From: Promethearchaeota archaeon | Lineage (GTDB): Archaea; Asgardarchaeota; Lokiarchaeia; Sigyniarchaeales; SOKP01 | Reading direction: 5' to 3' | Length of the DNA stretch: 64,000 nucleotides | Assembly: GCA_019894975.1 (NCBI GenBank) | Contig: JAGXNO010000002.1 | Location: forward strand, 124,001-188,000 | In this document: one piece after another, positions 1-8,873 of the stretch | Layout of the letters: every line of letters begins with the position of its first letter | How positions within the stretch are numbered: the first letter of the stretch is position 1 | Program-made: the position numbers and the translations under genes | Notes under the pieces: generated by a model | The model's database searches: none | What the model was told of the DNA's origin: nothing | The model's input: the letters and a program-made list of their open reading frames with translations, nothing else

Positions 1-2
1 CT

Positions 3-3000
3 GCTCCAAATTTAACTGGTTCAGAACAATTATACAAAACTGATTTTAATTCTACAACAATGGAACTTTCTTTTACATCAGATGTTGATATCAATATGAC
101 TTTTGAATTATTTGGAGAACATCTTAAGTCTCCTTTTATAATTAATAGTTCCGCGGTGGAAGCAAGTTGGACTCCTGCTCCCATACAAAGCAAATATCTT
201 CAATTACCTCCCACTATTGAGGTTTATAAAAGCAATAATCCATACTTTTCAAATCACACAGACATTTTAAATCAGACAATTATAGATGCTAATGATAATG
301 CATTTGAAGTAGCTGACAAGATTAGGATATATTTGCAAACTCAATTTTCCTTTCCAATGTCTGCTGATGATTATGATCCTGCTCCAGATGGTATGGATGT
401 TGTAGAATGGTTCTGTGAAACTCAACAGGGTGTCTGGTCTGATTTTGCTTCGGCTTTTTGTGCATTTACTCGAGCTTTTGGGGTATCGAGTCGATTTATT
501 GATGGTTTTAATAGTATATTGATCGAAGAATTTTTTGATAATGATGAAGGGAAGGATGGATTTGCAATTAAATATAAAAATCTTTATAGTTGGTCAGAGA
601 TTTTTGTTCCCACAGATGTTTCAGGGAATGGAGAATGGGTCCAAATAGATGTTTTTGATAGCTTTGGAGCAGGGGGGAATCCATTTTTGGGGGGGAATTA
701 TAATATTACAGTCACACCAAATAAATTTTGGGCTAATAGACCAGATGTGATAAATATAACAGCTACCATGTCTTCCAATGTAGGAGATCCAATAGATAAT
801 AATAGATTAACTTTTACTGATTTGACTACTGGTCAAGAAATCGGTCAAGATTACACAGATTCATTTGGGAATGCATCAGTTCTTTACAATATTAACAATT
901 CTCACGTGATAGGACCACATATAATCGAAGCAAGATATGATTTCTTTACCGCAGGGTTAAACCTCATAACAATCTTAGGTAATATAGGAGTCAACCTTAC
1001 AAATGTAAATCCTATGTTGGTGAATCGTTCCGATGCTCTTCCAGACGCAGTCAATATTCAGGGTAATTTATATGATCCCTTAAATAATGAGCGAGTTATG
1101 GATGCAAGTGTCAATATCCTGTTGTTTCAAATAGGGACAAGTACTCAAGAATTTGGTGCATTTATTCCGTCTTCAATATTAACAGATAATAATGGTGTGT
1201 TTGATGCTCTTTTAGATTTAAATCCCTCAGTTTCAGCAGGGCAATATGAGGTCAGAGCAGATTTTAATGGGACATGGATATTGTATGGCTTTCCTTTCAA
1301 TGTTCCTACTATTAATGATTCAAGTACTAGAATTGGTTTAAATGTTACTACTGCGTTAACCACTTGGTTTTATATTGATGGTGTAGCATCAGGTAATCCT
1401 AACTTACCATCTGTTGCGCGTTATCAAACTTTAAATCTTACAGCAAGAGTGATAGAAGAAAGTTTTGGTCCAGTTTCTAATAAAAGAGTATATTTTTTTG
1501 ATTATACTAGAGGAGGAATCCCAATTGGATCCGATGTTTCAGATGCACAAGGTTACGCCTCAATTAATTATTTAGTTGGGGATAATAGTTCAACAGGACC
1601 AAATTTATTATATTCAACAATTGGTTCACAAACCAATTTTTCATATTATGTTTTAAATGAAGAACCTATAATTCATGCTATTTCGGGTCCAAATCCCCAA
1701 GTTATTAATCGTACTGGGGCGGGAATTACCCAATTTAATATTATAGGGAATATTACTGAAAGTGGGGATATAACTAAACCCCTCAGTTACTCAGTAATTA
1801 CTTTAACATTGTTAAATGGTGGATCTAATTATTCAGCATATTTAGTCCCATTAGAAGGTTATCCATATCAAACAGATTCATCTGGCTATTTTGATCTGAC
1901 TTTTGGAGTTGCTCCAAATACACCTCCTGGAAATTATACCCTAAGATTGGATTTCAATGGAACTGTTAACTTAATGAGCTATCCTTATCCTTACCTTTTT
2001 AATTTACCTTATATTAATACCTCTTCATTTTATAGTTTTGATTTAGAGGTTCAAGCTGATTCTTCTTTCTTATTTTGGATAGATGGTCAGCCTTCTGATG
2101 ATGCTTACAATCCGATAATTAACAGAAATGATATCTTAAATCTCACAACCTATATCCATCATGCAGGTACTCCTATTGTAAATGGAGAGTGGGTTTATTT
2201 CTTTGATGCTACTCAAGATAATCTATTCATTGGTGCTGATCAAACAAACGCAGGATACGCTCAAGTCTTTTATTCCACAAACTTAAGCACAACAGCCGGA
2301 CCTCACCTAATTTATGCTACTTGGAACAATAAATATAATTTTTCATATTTTATCCTCGATGCTCCCATAAATATTAACCTTGATATAAGTCCAGTACCTA
2401 GAGAAGTAAATCGATCTGGCACAATTGGAAGAAATTTCTTAATTCATGGATATTTAAACGATACCTCAAATGGAAATCATATAAGATTTAGTCAAATAGA
2501 AGTTCGTCTGTATAACGGCCCGACGGATGTCTCTTTTTACTTAAATGAGCCAAGATTCGTACAGCTTGGGGGAACAGGAGAAATTGATCTAACCTATTCT
2601 GTGTCTGCCTCGACGCCGGCAATAAATTACACTATCCAAGTGCTTTTTAATGGAATTTTTATTTATACAACTCCGTTCTATCCTCAATTCTTCAACCTAA
2701 ATTTTCTTACCAATATGACGGATATTGCAATCTGTTCTTATGATTTGGAAGTATTTGATCCGGATGATATAGCTATTAATTTCTTTATCGATGGAAATCC
2801 AACCTTACCATTTTATTGGGATGGAGAACCTCCTGAACGTTATACTGCAGGTGCTTCTGTCAACTTCAGTGTTTCTGTACTGCAAAGTGGAGTTCCAGTT
2901 ACTTCAGGCACAGTATCGTTTACTGATATTTTTACAGGTGATCCATTAGGAAATCCACTTGTAGTAGATGGATATGCTTCAATTTTAGTGGATACCTCAA

Positions 3001-3779
3001 GTTGGCACGGAGGTCTTCATCGAATAAGAACTCAATGGTCAGGCGCTGTTGCATTTAATATAACATATGTAATTATTAATGAGACAGTCAACATATTTTC
3101 TTCAATTGATAAAGCCTCAATATTGAGATCTGTTGATAGTTTCCGGGTTTCAGGAACTGTCCAAGAAGGGGGAGAATTTTTAACTGGATTAAGAGTTAAC
3201 TTAATCCTTTTAGATAGTACTTATAGTGACGTATCAGGATATTTAATTGGGCCTCAAACTTTAACCACAAATGCAGTTGGATATTATCAATTTGATAATA
3301 CAATAGATATTAGTTGCCCTCAAGGACAATACTATATCAGGATAGATTTTAATGGGACAATTGATGCTCCTGGTATATTCATGAGCGATTACATGATTCA
3401 TAATAGTAGCGTGCTTATTCCAATTGATATTATTGCTGGAACTACCATTAGTGGCAATTATGAAACTAATATTGTTAAAGATGATTGGTATTTTGGTGAC
3501 GATTGCTACGTTTATGGTTATTTAAATTGGGATAATGGAACTCCTATGGCAGTGATGGAAATCAATGTTACTATAAGGGATGGTACAGGTTCCATTCTAG
3601 CTACTCAAACCGGATTTACAGATGGGTTTGGTTTCTTTAATCTAACCTTTGTTGTAGGGGACTGGCCTGATAATGCAGAAGTATGGGTATACTTTTTCCC
3701 TGAGGATCCAATAAATTTTGGTATTCCTAATGGGTATTATATTCTAACTATACAAAAAGAATTTTTTAGAGCACCATAA
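3..3779 (+). CDS. Giant exported Ig-repeat surface protein with inactivated transglutaminase-like domain (5' end outside window)
   Basis: The frame is open to the left edge, so the N-terminus and any signal peptide lie outside the window; the first in-frame ATG is at 60. Numbering from it, residues about 110-205 resemble a transglutaminase-like core (GVWSDFA ... RAFGVSSRFIDGF ... YSW ... WVQIDVFD). The catalytic Cys position is Trp126 and the His position is Tyr176, so the domain looks inactive. Residues about 210-1240 form roughly four diverged beta-rich units of about 230 residues, each ending in a 'DFNGT'-like hallmark (near 400, 628, 859 and 1093). There are many N-x-S/T sequons and almost no Cys, as expected for a glycosylated extracellular protein. 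No C-terminal membrane anchor is visible. It is the first gene of a same-strand MoxR/DUF58 locus. Its substrate or partner is unknown. Confidence 0.75.
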   Translation, partial: APNLTGSEQLYKTDFNSTTMELSFTSDVDINMTFELFGEHLKSPFIINSSAVEASWTPAPIQSKYLQLPPTIEVYKSNNPYFSNHTDILNQTIIDANDNAFEVADKIRIYLQTQFSFPMSADDYDPAPDGMDVVEWFCETQQGVWSDFASAFCAFTRAFGVSSRFIDGFNSILIEEFFDNDEGKDGFAIKYKNLYSWSEIFVPTDVSGNGEWVQIDVFDSFGAGGNPFLGGNYNITVTPNKFWANRPDVINITATMSSNVGDPIDNNRLTFTDLTTGQEIGQDYTDSFGNASVLYNINNSHVIGPHIIEARYDFFTAGLNLITILGNIGVNLTNVNPMLVNRSDALPDAVNIQGNLYDPLNNERVMDASVNILLFQIGTSTQEFGAFIPSSILTDNNGVFDALLDLNPSVSAGQYEVRADFNGTWILYGFPFNVPTINDSSTRIGLNVTTALTTWFYIDGVASGNPNLPSVARYQTLNLTARVIEESFGPVSNKRVYFFDYTRGGIPIGSDVSDAQGYASINYLVGDNSSTGPNLLYSTIGSQTNFSYYVLNEEPIIHAISGPNPQVINRTGAGITQFNIIGNITESGDITKPLSYSVITLTLLNGGSNYSAYLVPLEGYPYQTDSSGYFDLTFGVAPNTPPGNYTLRLDFNGTVNLMSYPYPYLFNLPYINTSSFYSFDLEVQADSSFLFWIDGQPSDDAYNPIINRNDILNLTTYIHHAGTPIVNGEWVYFFDATQDNLFIGADQTNAGYAQVFYSTNLSTTAGPHLIYATWNNKYNFSYFILDAPININLDISPVPREVNRSGTIGRNFLIHGYLNDTSNGNHIRFSQIEVRLYNGPTDVSFYLNEPRFVQLGGTGEIDLTYSVSASTPAINYTIQVLFNGIFIYTTPFYPQFFNLNFLTNMTDIAICSYDLEVFDPDDIAINFFIDGNPTLPFYWDGEPPERYTAGASVNFSVSVLQSGVPVTSGTVSFTDIFTGDPLGNPLVVDGYASILVDTSSWHGGLHRIRTQWSGAVAFNITYVIINETVNIFSSIDKASILRSVDSFRVSGTVQEGGEFLTGLRVNLILLDSTYSDVSGYLIGPQTLTTNAVGYYQFDNTIDISCPQGQYYIRIDFNGTIDAPGIFMSDYMIHNSSVLIPIDIIAGTTISGNYETNIVKDDWYFGDDCYVYGYLNWDNGTPMAVMEINVTIRDGTGSILATQTGFTDGFGFFNLTFVVGDWPDNAEVWVYFFPEDPINFGIPNGYYILTIQKEFFRAP

Positions 3780-3807
3780 ATTTAGAATAGAGGTAGAATT
3801 TCATAGA

Positions 3808-5415
3808 ATGGTAAAACATAAAATAATAGGAAAAGCTAACCATCAGCGTTCTAAAAAGAAAACTTTAACCTCTCTCCTAATTCTTATATTTTTTATATTA
3901 TCTATTAACTTTTTCACTATATTCAATTTTTTCACAGAGCCCAACAATTCATATAATGAAAAGCACCCGAAAATGTCCTGGTTTTGGGCTACATTGGAAC
4001 TTACAAACCCAGGAGAGGTAAATAATACGAGATTCACCCATTATGCTGCCATATCTGTTAGGGGCCACCTTTATAATAAAATAGATGGAACTAATAAAAC
4101 CGGAATTAATGTAGCAATTGAAGTTGATGACATTATAGACATGGGCTTTACTGATGTAACTGATGGTAATGGGAATTTTGATATTAATTTTGTAATTGAT
4201 GGAAATCTTGACGTTTATACAAGTCATAAAATAGAAGTTGCAGTTACCGATTCTGAACCAGGTGGCCCAGGAAGTGAAATTGAATATCCTCACTTTTATA
4301 TGATAAATGTAAATGCTACATCTTATTTTAGTATCATCTCTAATGACAATCCATCAACTCCTAAATTAACTGAAGAGATGTTTAATTTGAATGGATATTT
4401 ATACTATGATAATAATAATGGTATTCCTTTTGTAAGTGTAAACTATTTTTGGCTTGATGGATCCACAACAATTTCTTCGAGCTCATTTTTTACTGATATT
4501 TTTGGGTCATTGACGAGTATACAAGTTCCTATTACTGTTGCAAGCCAACTTACCCTGAAATTTAATTACTCAAATCCCCCATATGTTGATTGTTCTGAGA
4601 TTTCCATAAATAACATAAAAACATTTTCGGATGTTACCTGGAATTTACTCATTGATTACACAGTCACAGAAGGAGATGATTATACTTTAACAGGTACTCT
4701 CTCCTCTAGCACAGATCCATCATTGAAAATAGGAAACAGAGATCTGGATATATATTATAACGGTAGTGTAGCAGACACTGTGACTACTGCTTCCGATGGA
4801 AGTTTCTCATCTACATTTCAATTACCAATGCAAAATGGGACAGCACCACTTCAGGTTGAATTAATTAATTCTGCAGGAAAAACTATTACCTCATCCATTC
4901 AGTATATCGTGGTTGAAAATAGGCCAATTTCTCCTGGAGGGGGAGCTGCATTGCCACCATTTATGATTTTTTCTCTGATATTTTTTCCAATTTTAATCTG
5001 TATCATTGTTGGATTAGCAGTCTATGGATTTTTCTTTTATAAAAAGCAAGAAGAAGAATCAAGAGTTGTAAATATACCACTAGAATCCAAGATTTCAAAT
5101 TTAAAGATTCTCAAAGACACAGGGAGATTAGAAGAATCACTATCTTATCTATTTAATGCTATTTTTATGGATTTAGTAAGAGCAAAATATAATAGATTTC
5201 GAAAAGAAAATGAAACAATCAGAGATTTTGCAATTATTTCAGTAAAGGATCTAAAATTAACACCTTCCTCAATATATCCATTCATTCAACAAGTTGAGGA
5301 AATAATTTATGGTAAACCATATAAAATAACTGAAAAAGATTTCTATAAAACATGTGAATTATTTTCACCAATTTATTTTCAATTAACAGGGCATAATTTT
5401 GTTTTAAATTTTTAA
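3808..5415 (+). CDS. Membrane-anchored Ig-like surface protein with cytoplasmic DUF4129-like domain
   Basis: The start is supported by GAGGTAG 14 bases upstream of the ATG. A hydrophobic segment at residues 20-42 is a signal peptide or N-terminal anchor. It is followed by about 350 residues of beta-rich, sequon-bearing sequence with Ig-like features (for example 'DVTDGNGNFDINF'). A strong transmembrane helix lies near residues 390-415 after a proline/glycine-rich stalk. The last roughly 105 residues are cytoplasmic, helical and resemble DUF4129, the tail of TgpA-type transglutaminases ('ETIRDFA', 'PFIQQVEEIIYG'). A close relative of this tail is encoded alone by the next gene. I infer that it couples an outside protein to the MoxR/DUF58 machinery. 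Confidence 0.75.
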   Translation: MVKHKIIGKANHQRSKKKTLTSLLILIFFILSINFFTIFNFFTEPNNSYNEKHPKMSWFWATLELTNPGEVNNTRFTHYAAISVRGHLYNKIDGTNKTGINVAIEVDDIIDMGFTDVTDGNGNFDINFVIDGNLDVYTSHKIEVAVTDSEPGGPGSEIEYPHFYMINVNATSYFSIISNDNPSTPKLTEEMFNLNGYLYYDNNNGIPFVSVNYFWLDGSTTISSSSFFTDIFGSLTSIQVPITVASQLTLKFNYSNPPYVDCSEISINNIKTFSDVTWNLLIDYTVTEGDDYTLTGTLSSSTDPSLKIGNRDLDIYYNGSVADTVTTASDGSFSSTFQLPMQNGTAPLQVELINSAGKTITSSIQYIVVENRPISPGGGAALPPFMIFSLIFFPILICIIVGLAVYGFFFYKKQEEESRVVNIPLESKISNLKILKDTGRLEESLSYLFNAIFMDLVRAKYNRFRKENETIRDFAIISVKDLKLTPSSIYPFIQQVEEIIYGKPYKITEKDFYKTCELFSPIYFQLTGHNFVLNF

Positions 5416-5531
5416 TCAAGATAATTATGAAAATTACAAATTCAAATATTAAAAAGAAGTACAAAAAATTATAAATTCAAAAGAAATTATTAATTAAATT
5501 ATTTCAAAAAATACAGAAGTAGGTAAAAAAA

Positions 5532-5909
5532 ATGGCTAAAAAGAAAAAAAAGGCACCTGAATTAGAAATAGATATAAAACAGAAATTTGAAAATGTAAAA
5601 GTATTAGTAGATACAAATAGGCCAAAAGAAGCAATAGCTTACATATATCTAGTCTATGATGATCTAATTAATGTGAAATTTAAGAAACCTAGAATGACGC
5701 ATCAAACTATTCGAGAATATGCAATAACGTGCGTAAATGAACTAGAAAAAGGCTTAAAACCAGAATCAGTATATCCATTCATTAAAAAAATCGAAGATAT
5801 AATTTATGGTGGAGTAGAACCGACTACAAAAGAATTAAATTTCACAATAGATTTATTCTCCAATCTATACAACGAAATTACTGGAAAAACTGTTAATTTC
5901 TCGTTATAA
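5532..5909 (+). CDS. Stand-alone DUF4129-like helical protein
   Basis: This soluble protein of 125 residues has a Lys-rich N-terminus and no membrane segment. Its body matches the cytoplasmic tail of the preceding gene: 'FENVKVLVDTNRPKEAIAYIY' against 'ISNLKILKDTGRLEESLSYLF', then 'TIREYAI' and 'PFIKKIEDIIYGG'. It therefore looks like a duplicated DUF4129-type module freed from the membrane anchor. The 116-base gap upstream holds a TATA-like AATTATAAAT, so it may have its own promoter as well as read-through. DUF4129 has no defined biochemical activity; a role as an adaptor competing with or bridging the membrane-bound copy is my inference. Confidence 0.75.
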   Translation: MAKKKKKAPELEIDIKQKFENVKVLVDTNRPKEAIAYIYLVYDDLINVKFKKPRMTHQTIREYAITCVNELEKGLKPESVYPFIKKIEDIIYGGVEPTTKELNFTIDLFSNLYNEITGKTVNFSL

Positions 5910-5969
5910 ATCTATTTCAAATTATTAAATTATATATAAATAGCAACAATTATAAAAGTAAAAGAGAAG

Positions 5970-7727
5970 ATGGTAAAACCAGGAAAAGCTACAACAAAAA
6001 GTATCAATATCTCAAAAGGGATAATATTTTCATTTTTCACGATATTTCTCATAATTTTTGGGATTGTGCTTAGTGAATTTTCGGTTAATTACCAAACATT
6101 TGATCCCGAAGGATTTCCTGTATTTTTAACCTATCTACCACTATTGTCTTATATTGGTTCCATATTTTGCGGTGTTGGTTTTATTATTGTTTTAAGGAAT
6201 GCCACATCTCAAAAATCCCGCCAAACTCAATCTCGAAAGAAAATCAAGTCAGGGTCGGTTTACAAAAATGCTTTATTTCTAATTATCTTTATATTTTCTT
6301 TTATCCCAATTCTTTCTCCAATTATTGACAGGGGTGAAAACACTCAGCATTTCTCAGTATATAATGACCGTTGGAATGGAGCCTCCAAACTAAAAGACAC
6401 AATTGAAGCAGAAGGGTACGAAGTTATGGCAGTACAGTCTAGTTTAAGTGCTATTGAACGATTAGATAAATCAGTTCTCCTAATATTGATGGGACCTAAT
6501 CAGTTTTATGATCCTATTTTTGAAGTACCTTTCTTTATTAATTTTTTTAATGGATCCAACTCGCTTTTAATATGCCATGATCATGGTTCGACAAGTACTC
6601 TTTTGTGGGAAATTCTTATTGCAAGTGTGTTTAATCCGGATATAAGTGTTCCTTTAACTATTTTTCCAAATGGGATCTTACGTGATAATGCTTCATATGA
6701 TACCACTCCAGAATTTCCAGTAATAAAAAATTTCAATCCACATGCAACTATGTCATATCCAAACGCAATTTCTCAAGTGATTCTTTCAAGGGCTTCTTGT
6801 GCTGTTGGGGGTGACTTTATTACTCAGTTTGGCTGGACATCTGTTGGAGAAACAACTATGTCAGGATTTATTGACAAAGATGGTAATAAGGAATATACTT
6901 CCCCGGAGGATGATCTTAATTTAGGTTTTATGAGTATAATAGATCTTGGATTTCCACTTCCAGAGACTTTTCCACTTGGAGGATATTCGCAACAAGTCTT
7001 TCTAGCTCACGAAATGGGGACTGTGGATCAACCTCGAATCTTTGTTTCGGCTGATGCTAGCTTGTTCAATAACGAGTTAATTGACGAGCCCGGTTATGAT
7101 AACATGGATTTTGCTATCAATATTATTGAATGGTTAACCTTTGTTAATGATGGGAGAAGTAAAGATGAGTGGATTATCGCTTTTGATGAGGCTCATATTC
7201 GCCCAGAATATTCAAGGGATCTTACTTCAGCAGGTATCTTTGGATTTATTATGCAATATATAGTACACTTATCAACTAATCCGATTACCGCCTGGATTTA
7301 TCCCGTTTTAGCCTTTTACACATTAAGAAAATATTTACCTAAAAAAGATAAAAAAGAAGAAGAAAGAAAAATAGCAGAAGCGGAAGAAAAGAAGGAGGAA
7401 AAGGCTCGATTTAGAACATCTTCGTTTTTTGCTCAAAAAATTGAAGAGTTTAGAGACAAAAGCAAATATGCAGAAGCCTTAAAATTATTATATCGAAGAT
7501 TAGAAAGAAAACTTCACAACCAGATGAAAGGGCAAAAGATCAGTACTAAAAGTGTTGTAGATTTTGTTATTGCAAAAGATCCTTCTATAACAAAATCCAA
7601 GATAAAACGATTAACTAAATTTATGGATACAATCATTTCCATTAAAGATGGAAAATATAAAGTAAGAGATGAAGAAGATTTCGAAGAATTATTTTTTGAA
7701 ATGAGTGATATTAATAATATGATATAA
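5970..7727 (+). CDS. DUF4350-like membrane protein with cytoplasmic helical tail
   Basis: Three N-terminal transmembrane helices (about residues 18-40, 52-76 and 96-118) are followed by a soluble domain beginning near residue 128 ('NDRWNGASKLKDTIEAEGYEV'). This resembles the DUF4350/GATase-like domain common in MoxR/DUF58 loci. A further helix near residues 437-455 returns the chain to the membrane. The last 120 residues are charged and helical; 'KYAEALKLLYRRLERKL' recalls the helical DUF4129-like modules of the two preceding genes. A TATA-like TTATATATAAAT lies about 30 bases upstream of the ATG. Its biochemical role is unknown; the locus suggests it is a partner of the MoxR ATPase. Confidence 0.65.
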   Translation: MVKPGKATTKSINISKGIIFSFFTIFLIIFGIVLSEFSVNYQTFDPEGFPVFLTYLPLLSYIGSIFCGVGFIIVLRNATSQKSRQTQSRKKIKSGSVYKNALFLIIFIFSFIPILSPIIDRGENTQHFSVYNDRWNGASKLKDTIEAEGYEVMAVQSSLSAIERLDKSVLLILMGPNQFYDPIFEVPFFINFFNGSNSLLICHDHGSTSTLLWEILIASVFNPDISVPLTIFPNGILRDNASYDTTPEFPVIKNFNPHATMSYPNAISQVILSRASCAVGGDFITQFGWTSVGETTMSGFIDKDGNKEYTSPEDDLNLGFMSIIDLGFPLPETFPLGGYSQQVFLAHEMGTVDQPRIFVSADASLFNNELIDEPGYDNMDFAINIIEWLTFVNDGRSKDEWIIAFDEAHIRPEYSRDLTSAGIFGFIMQYIVHLSTNPITAWIYPVLAFYTLRKYLPKKDKKEEERKIAEAEEKKEEKARFRTSSFFAQKIEEFRDKSKYAEALKLLYRRLERKLHNQMKGQKISTKSVVDFVIAKDPSITKSKIKRLTKFMDTIISIKDGKYKVRDEEDFEELFFEMSDINNMI

Positions 7728-7809
7728 AATCATGTTTAAACTTTAAAAAAATAAAAAAAAAATCAAATAAAAATTGAAATAAATAAAAAATAAAAAGGTG
7801 AGTTAAAAA

Positions 7810-8790
7810 ATGGAAACTTCAGATAAAGCTAAGTATTACGAGAAAGAAGAGATTGACGTCACACCTATTCGTGAAATCGCACAGGAGGTTCTCAGCGAAG
7901 TAAGTAGGGTTATTGTCGGTTATGGTGATATACTTCAACAACTTTTTATAGCACTCTTAGTGAATGGTCATGTCCTCTTAGAAGGAGTCCCTGGATTAGG
8001 AAAAACAGTTATGGCAAAGACTTTTGCAAATACACTCGGGATTACATTTCGAAGAGTTCAATTTACACCAGATTTACTCCCATCAGACATAACTGGAACT
8101 AAGATATTTGATCAAAATGAAGGGGCTTTCGTCTTAATGAAAGGACCGATTTTTGCAAATGTAGTTCTTGCTGATGAAATAAATAGAAGTGCTCCTAAAA
8201 CTCAAGCCGCTCTTCTAGAAGCTATGGCTGAACGACAAGTAACTATTGAAGGTCAAACTCTTACTTTGGAAAAACCATTTATTGTAATTGCTACGGAAAA
8301 CCCGGTTGAAATGGAAGGCACATATCCACTCCCAGAAGCACAAGTTGATCGCTTTCTGTTCAAACTTTGGTTAGACTATCCTGAAGACGCTGAAGAAGTA
8401 GAAATAATGAGAAGACAACTATCCGGAGATATAGCTTCAGTTGAAGCAATTACTTCAGGAGAGGAAATACTAGCAGCGCAAAGGATAATGAATCTTGTAT
8501 ATATAGATGACAGAATTCTCAAATATATCAGAGATTTGATAATTAAAACGCGTAACCATCCACAAATCGCACTTGGATGTGGTCCAAGAGCTAGTTTAAC
8601 GCTTATGAAATCTTCTAAAGCACGAGCTGCTATTTTGGGTAGATCTTATGTCACTCCAGATGATGTTCGGGCATTAATCGTAGCAGCTCTAAATCATAGA
8701 ATTCTATTAAAACCCGAAGCAGAACTAGAAGGTTTAGACTCAAAGTCGGTATTAAAATCGATAGTAGAGGAAATTCCAATCCCAATCTAA
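7810..8790 (+). CDS. moxR: MoxR family AAA+ ATPase
   Basis: This is a full-length MoxR ATPase of 326 residues. Walker A is GVPGLGKT (59-66), Walker B is VVLADE (118-123), and the 'FTPDLLPSDITG' and 'ATENPVEMEGTYPLPEAQVDRF' signatures are typical of the family. MoxR proteins act with DUF58/vWA partners as chaperone-like remodelling machines for exported or membrane complexes. AAGGTGA eight bases upstream of the ATG is a good ribosome-binding site. The DUF58 gene follows directly. I infer that it acts on the surface proteins and membrane partners encoded in the same locus. Confidence 0.95.
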   Translation: METSDKAKYYEKEEIDVTPIREIAQEVLSEVSRVIVGYGDILQQLFIALLVNGHVLLEGVPGLGKTVMAKTFANTLGITFRRVQFTPDLLPSDITGTKIFDQNEGAFVLMKGPIFANVVLADEINRSAPKTQAALLEAMAERQVTIEGQTLTLEKPFIVIATENPVEMEGTYPLPEAQVDRFLFKLWLDYPEDAEEVEIMRRQLSGDIASVEAITSGEEILAAQRIMNLVYIDDRILKYIRDLIIKTRNHPQIALGCGPRASLTLMKSSKARAAILGRSYVTPDDVRALIVAALNHRILLKPEAELEGLDSKSVLKSIVEEIPIPI

Positions 8791-8793
8791 GAA

Positions 8794-8820
8794 TCACCAT
8801 CTTTTTTTAGGTTATGGTGA
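8794..8820 (+). repeat. Hairpin between moxR and the DUF58 gene
   Basis: The sequence TCACCAT (8794-8800) pairs perfectly with ATGGTGA (8814-8820) across a 13-base loop containing a run of T. It lies three bases after the moxR stop codon and about 50 bases before the DUF58 start. It could act as a transcript-processing or attenuation element within the operon. The T-rich loop is not a classical terminator arrangement. Confidence 0.45.
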
Positions 8821-8873
8821 AATAAACATCATTAAGTACATAAACAAGGTTAACACCAGATAGGTGAATTGAT

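Noticed and set aside
1145..1363. Minus-strand ORF inside the giant surface protein
   Set aside because: It is a shadow frame of a long, repeat-bearing coding region, with no family signature or upstream signals.
3949..4293. Overlapping minus-strand ORF of 114 residues
   Set aside because: It lies wholly inside the Ig-like surface protein gene, and its low-complexity Ile/Asn/Tyr composition is that of an antisense shadow.
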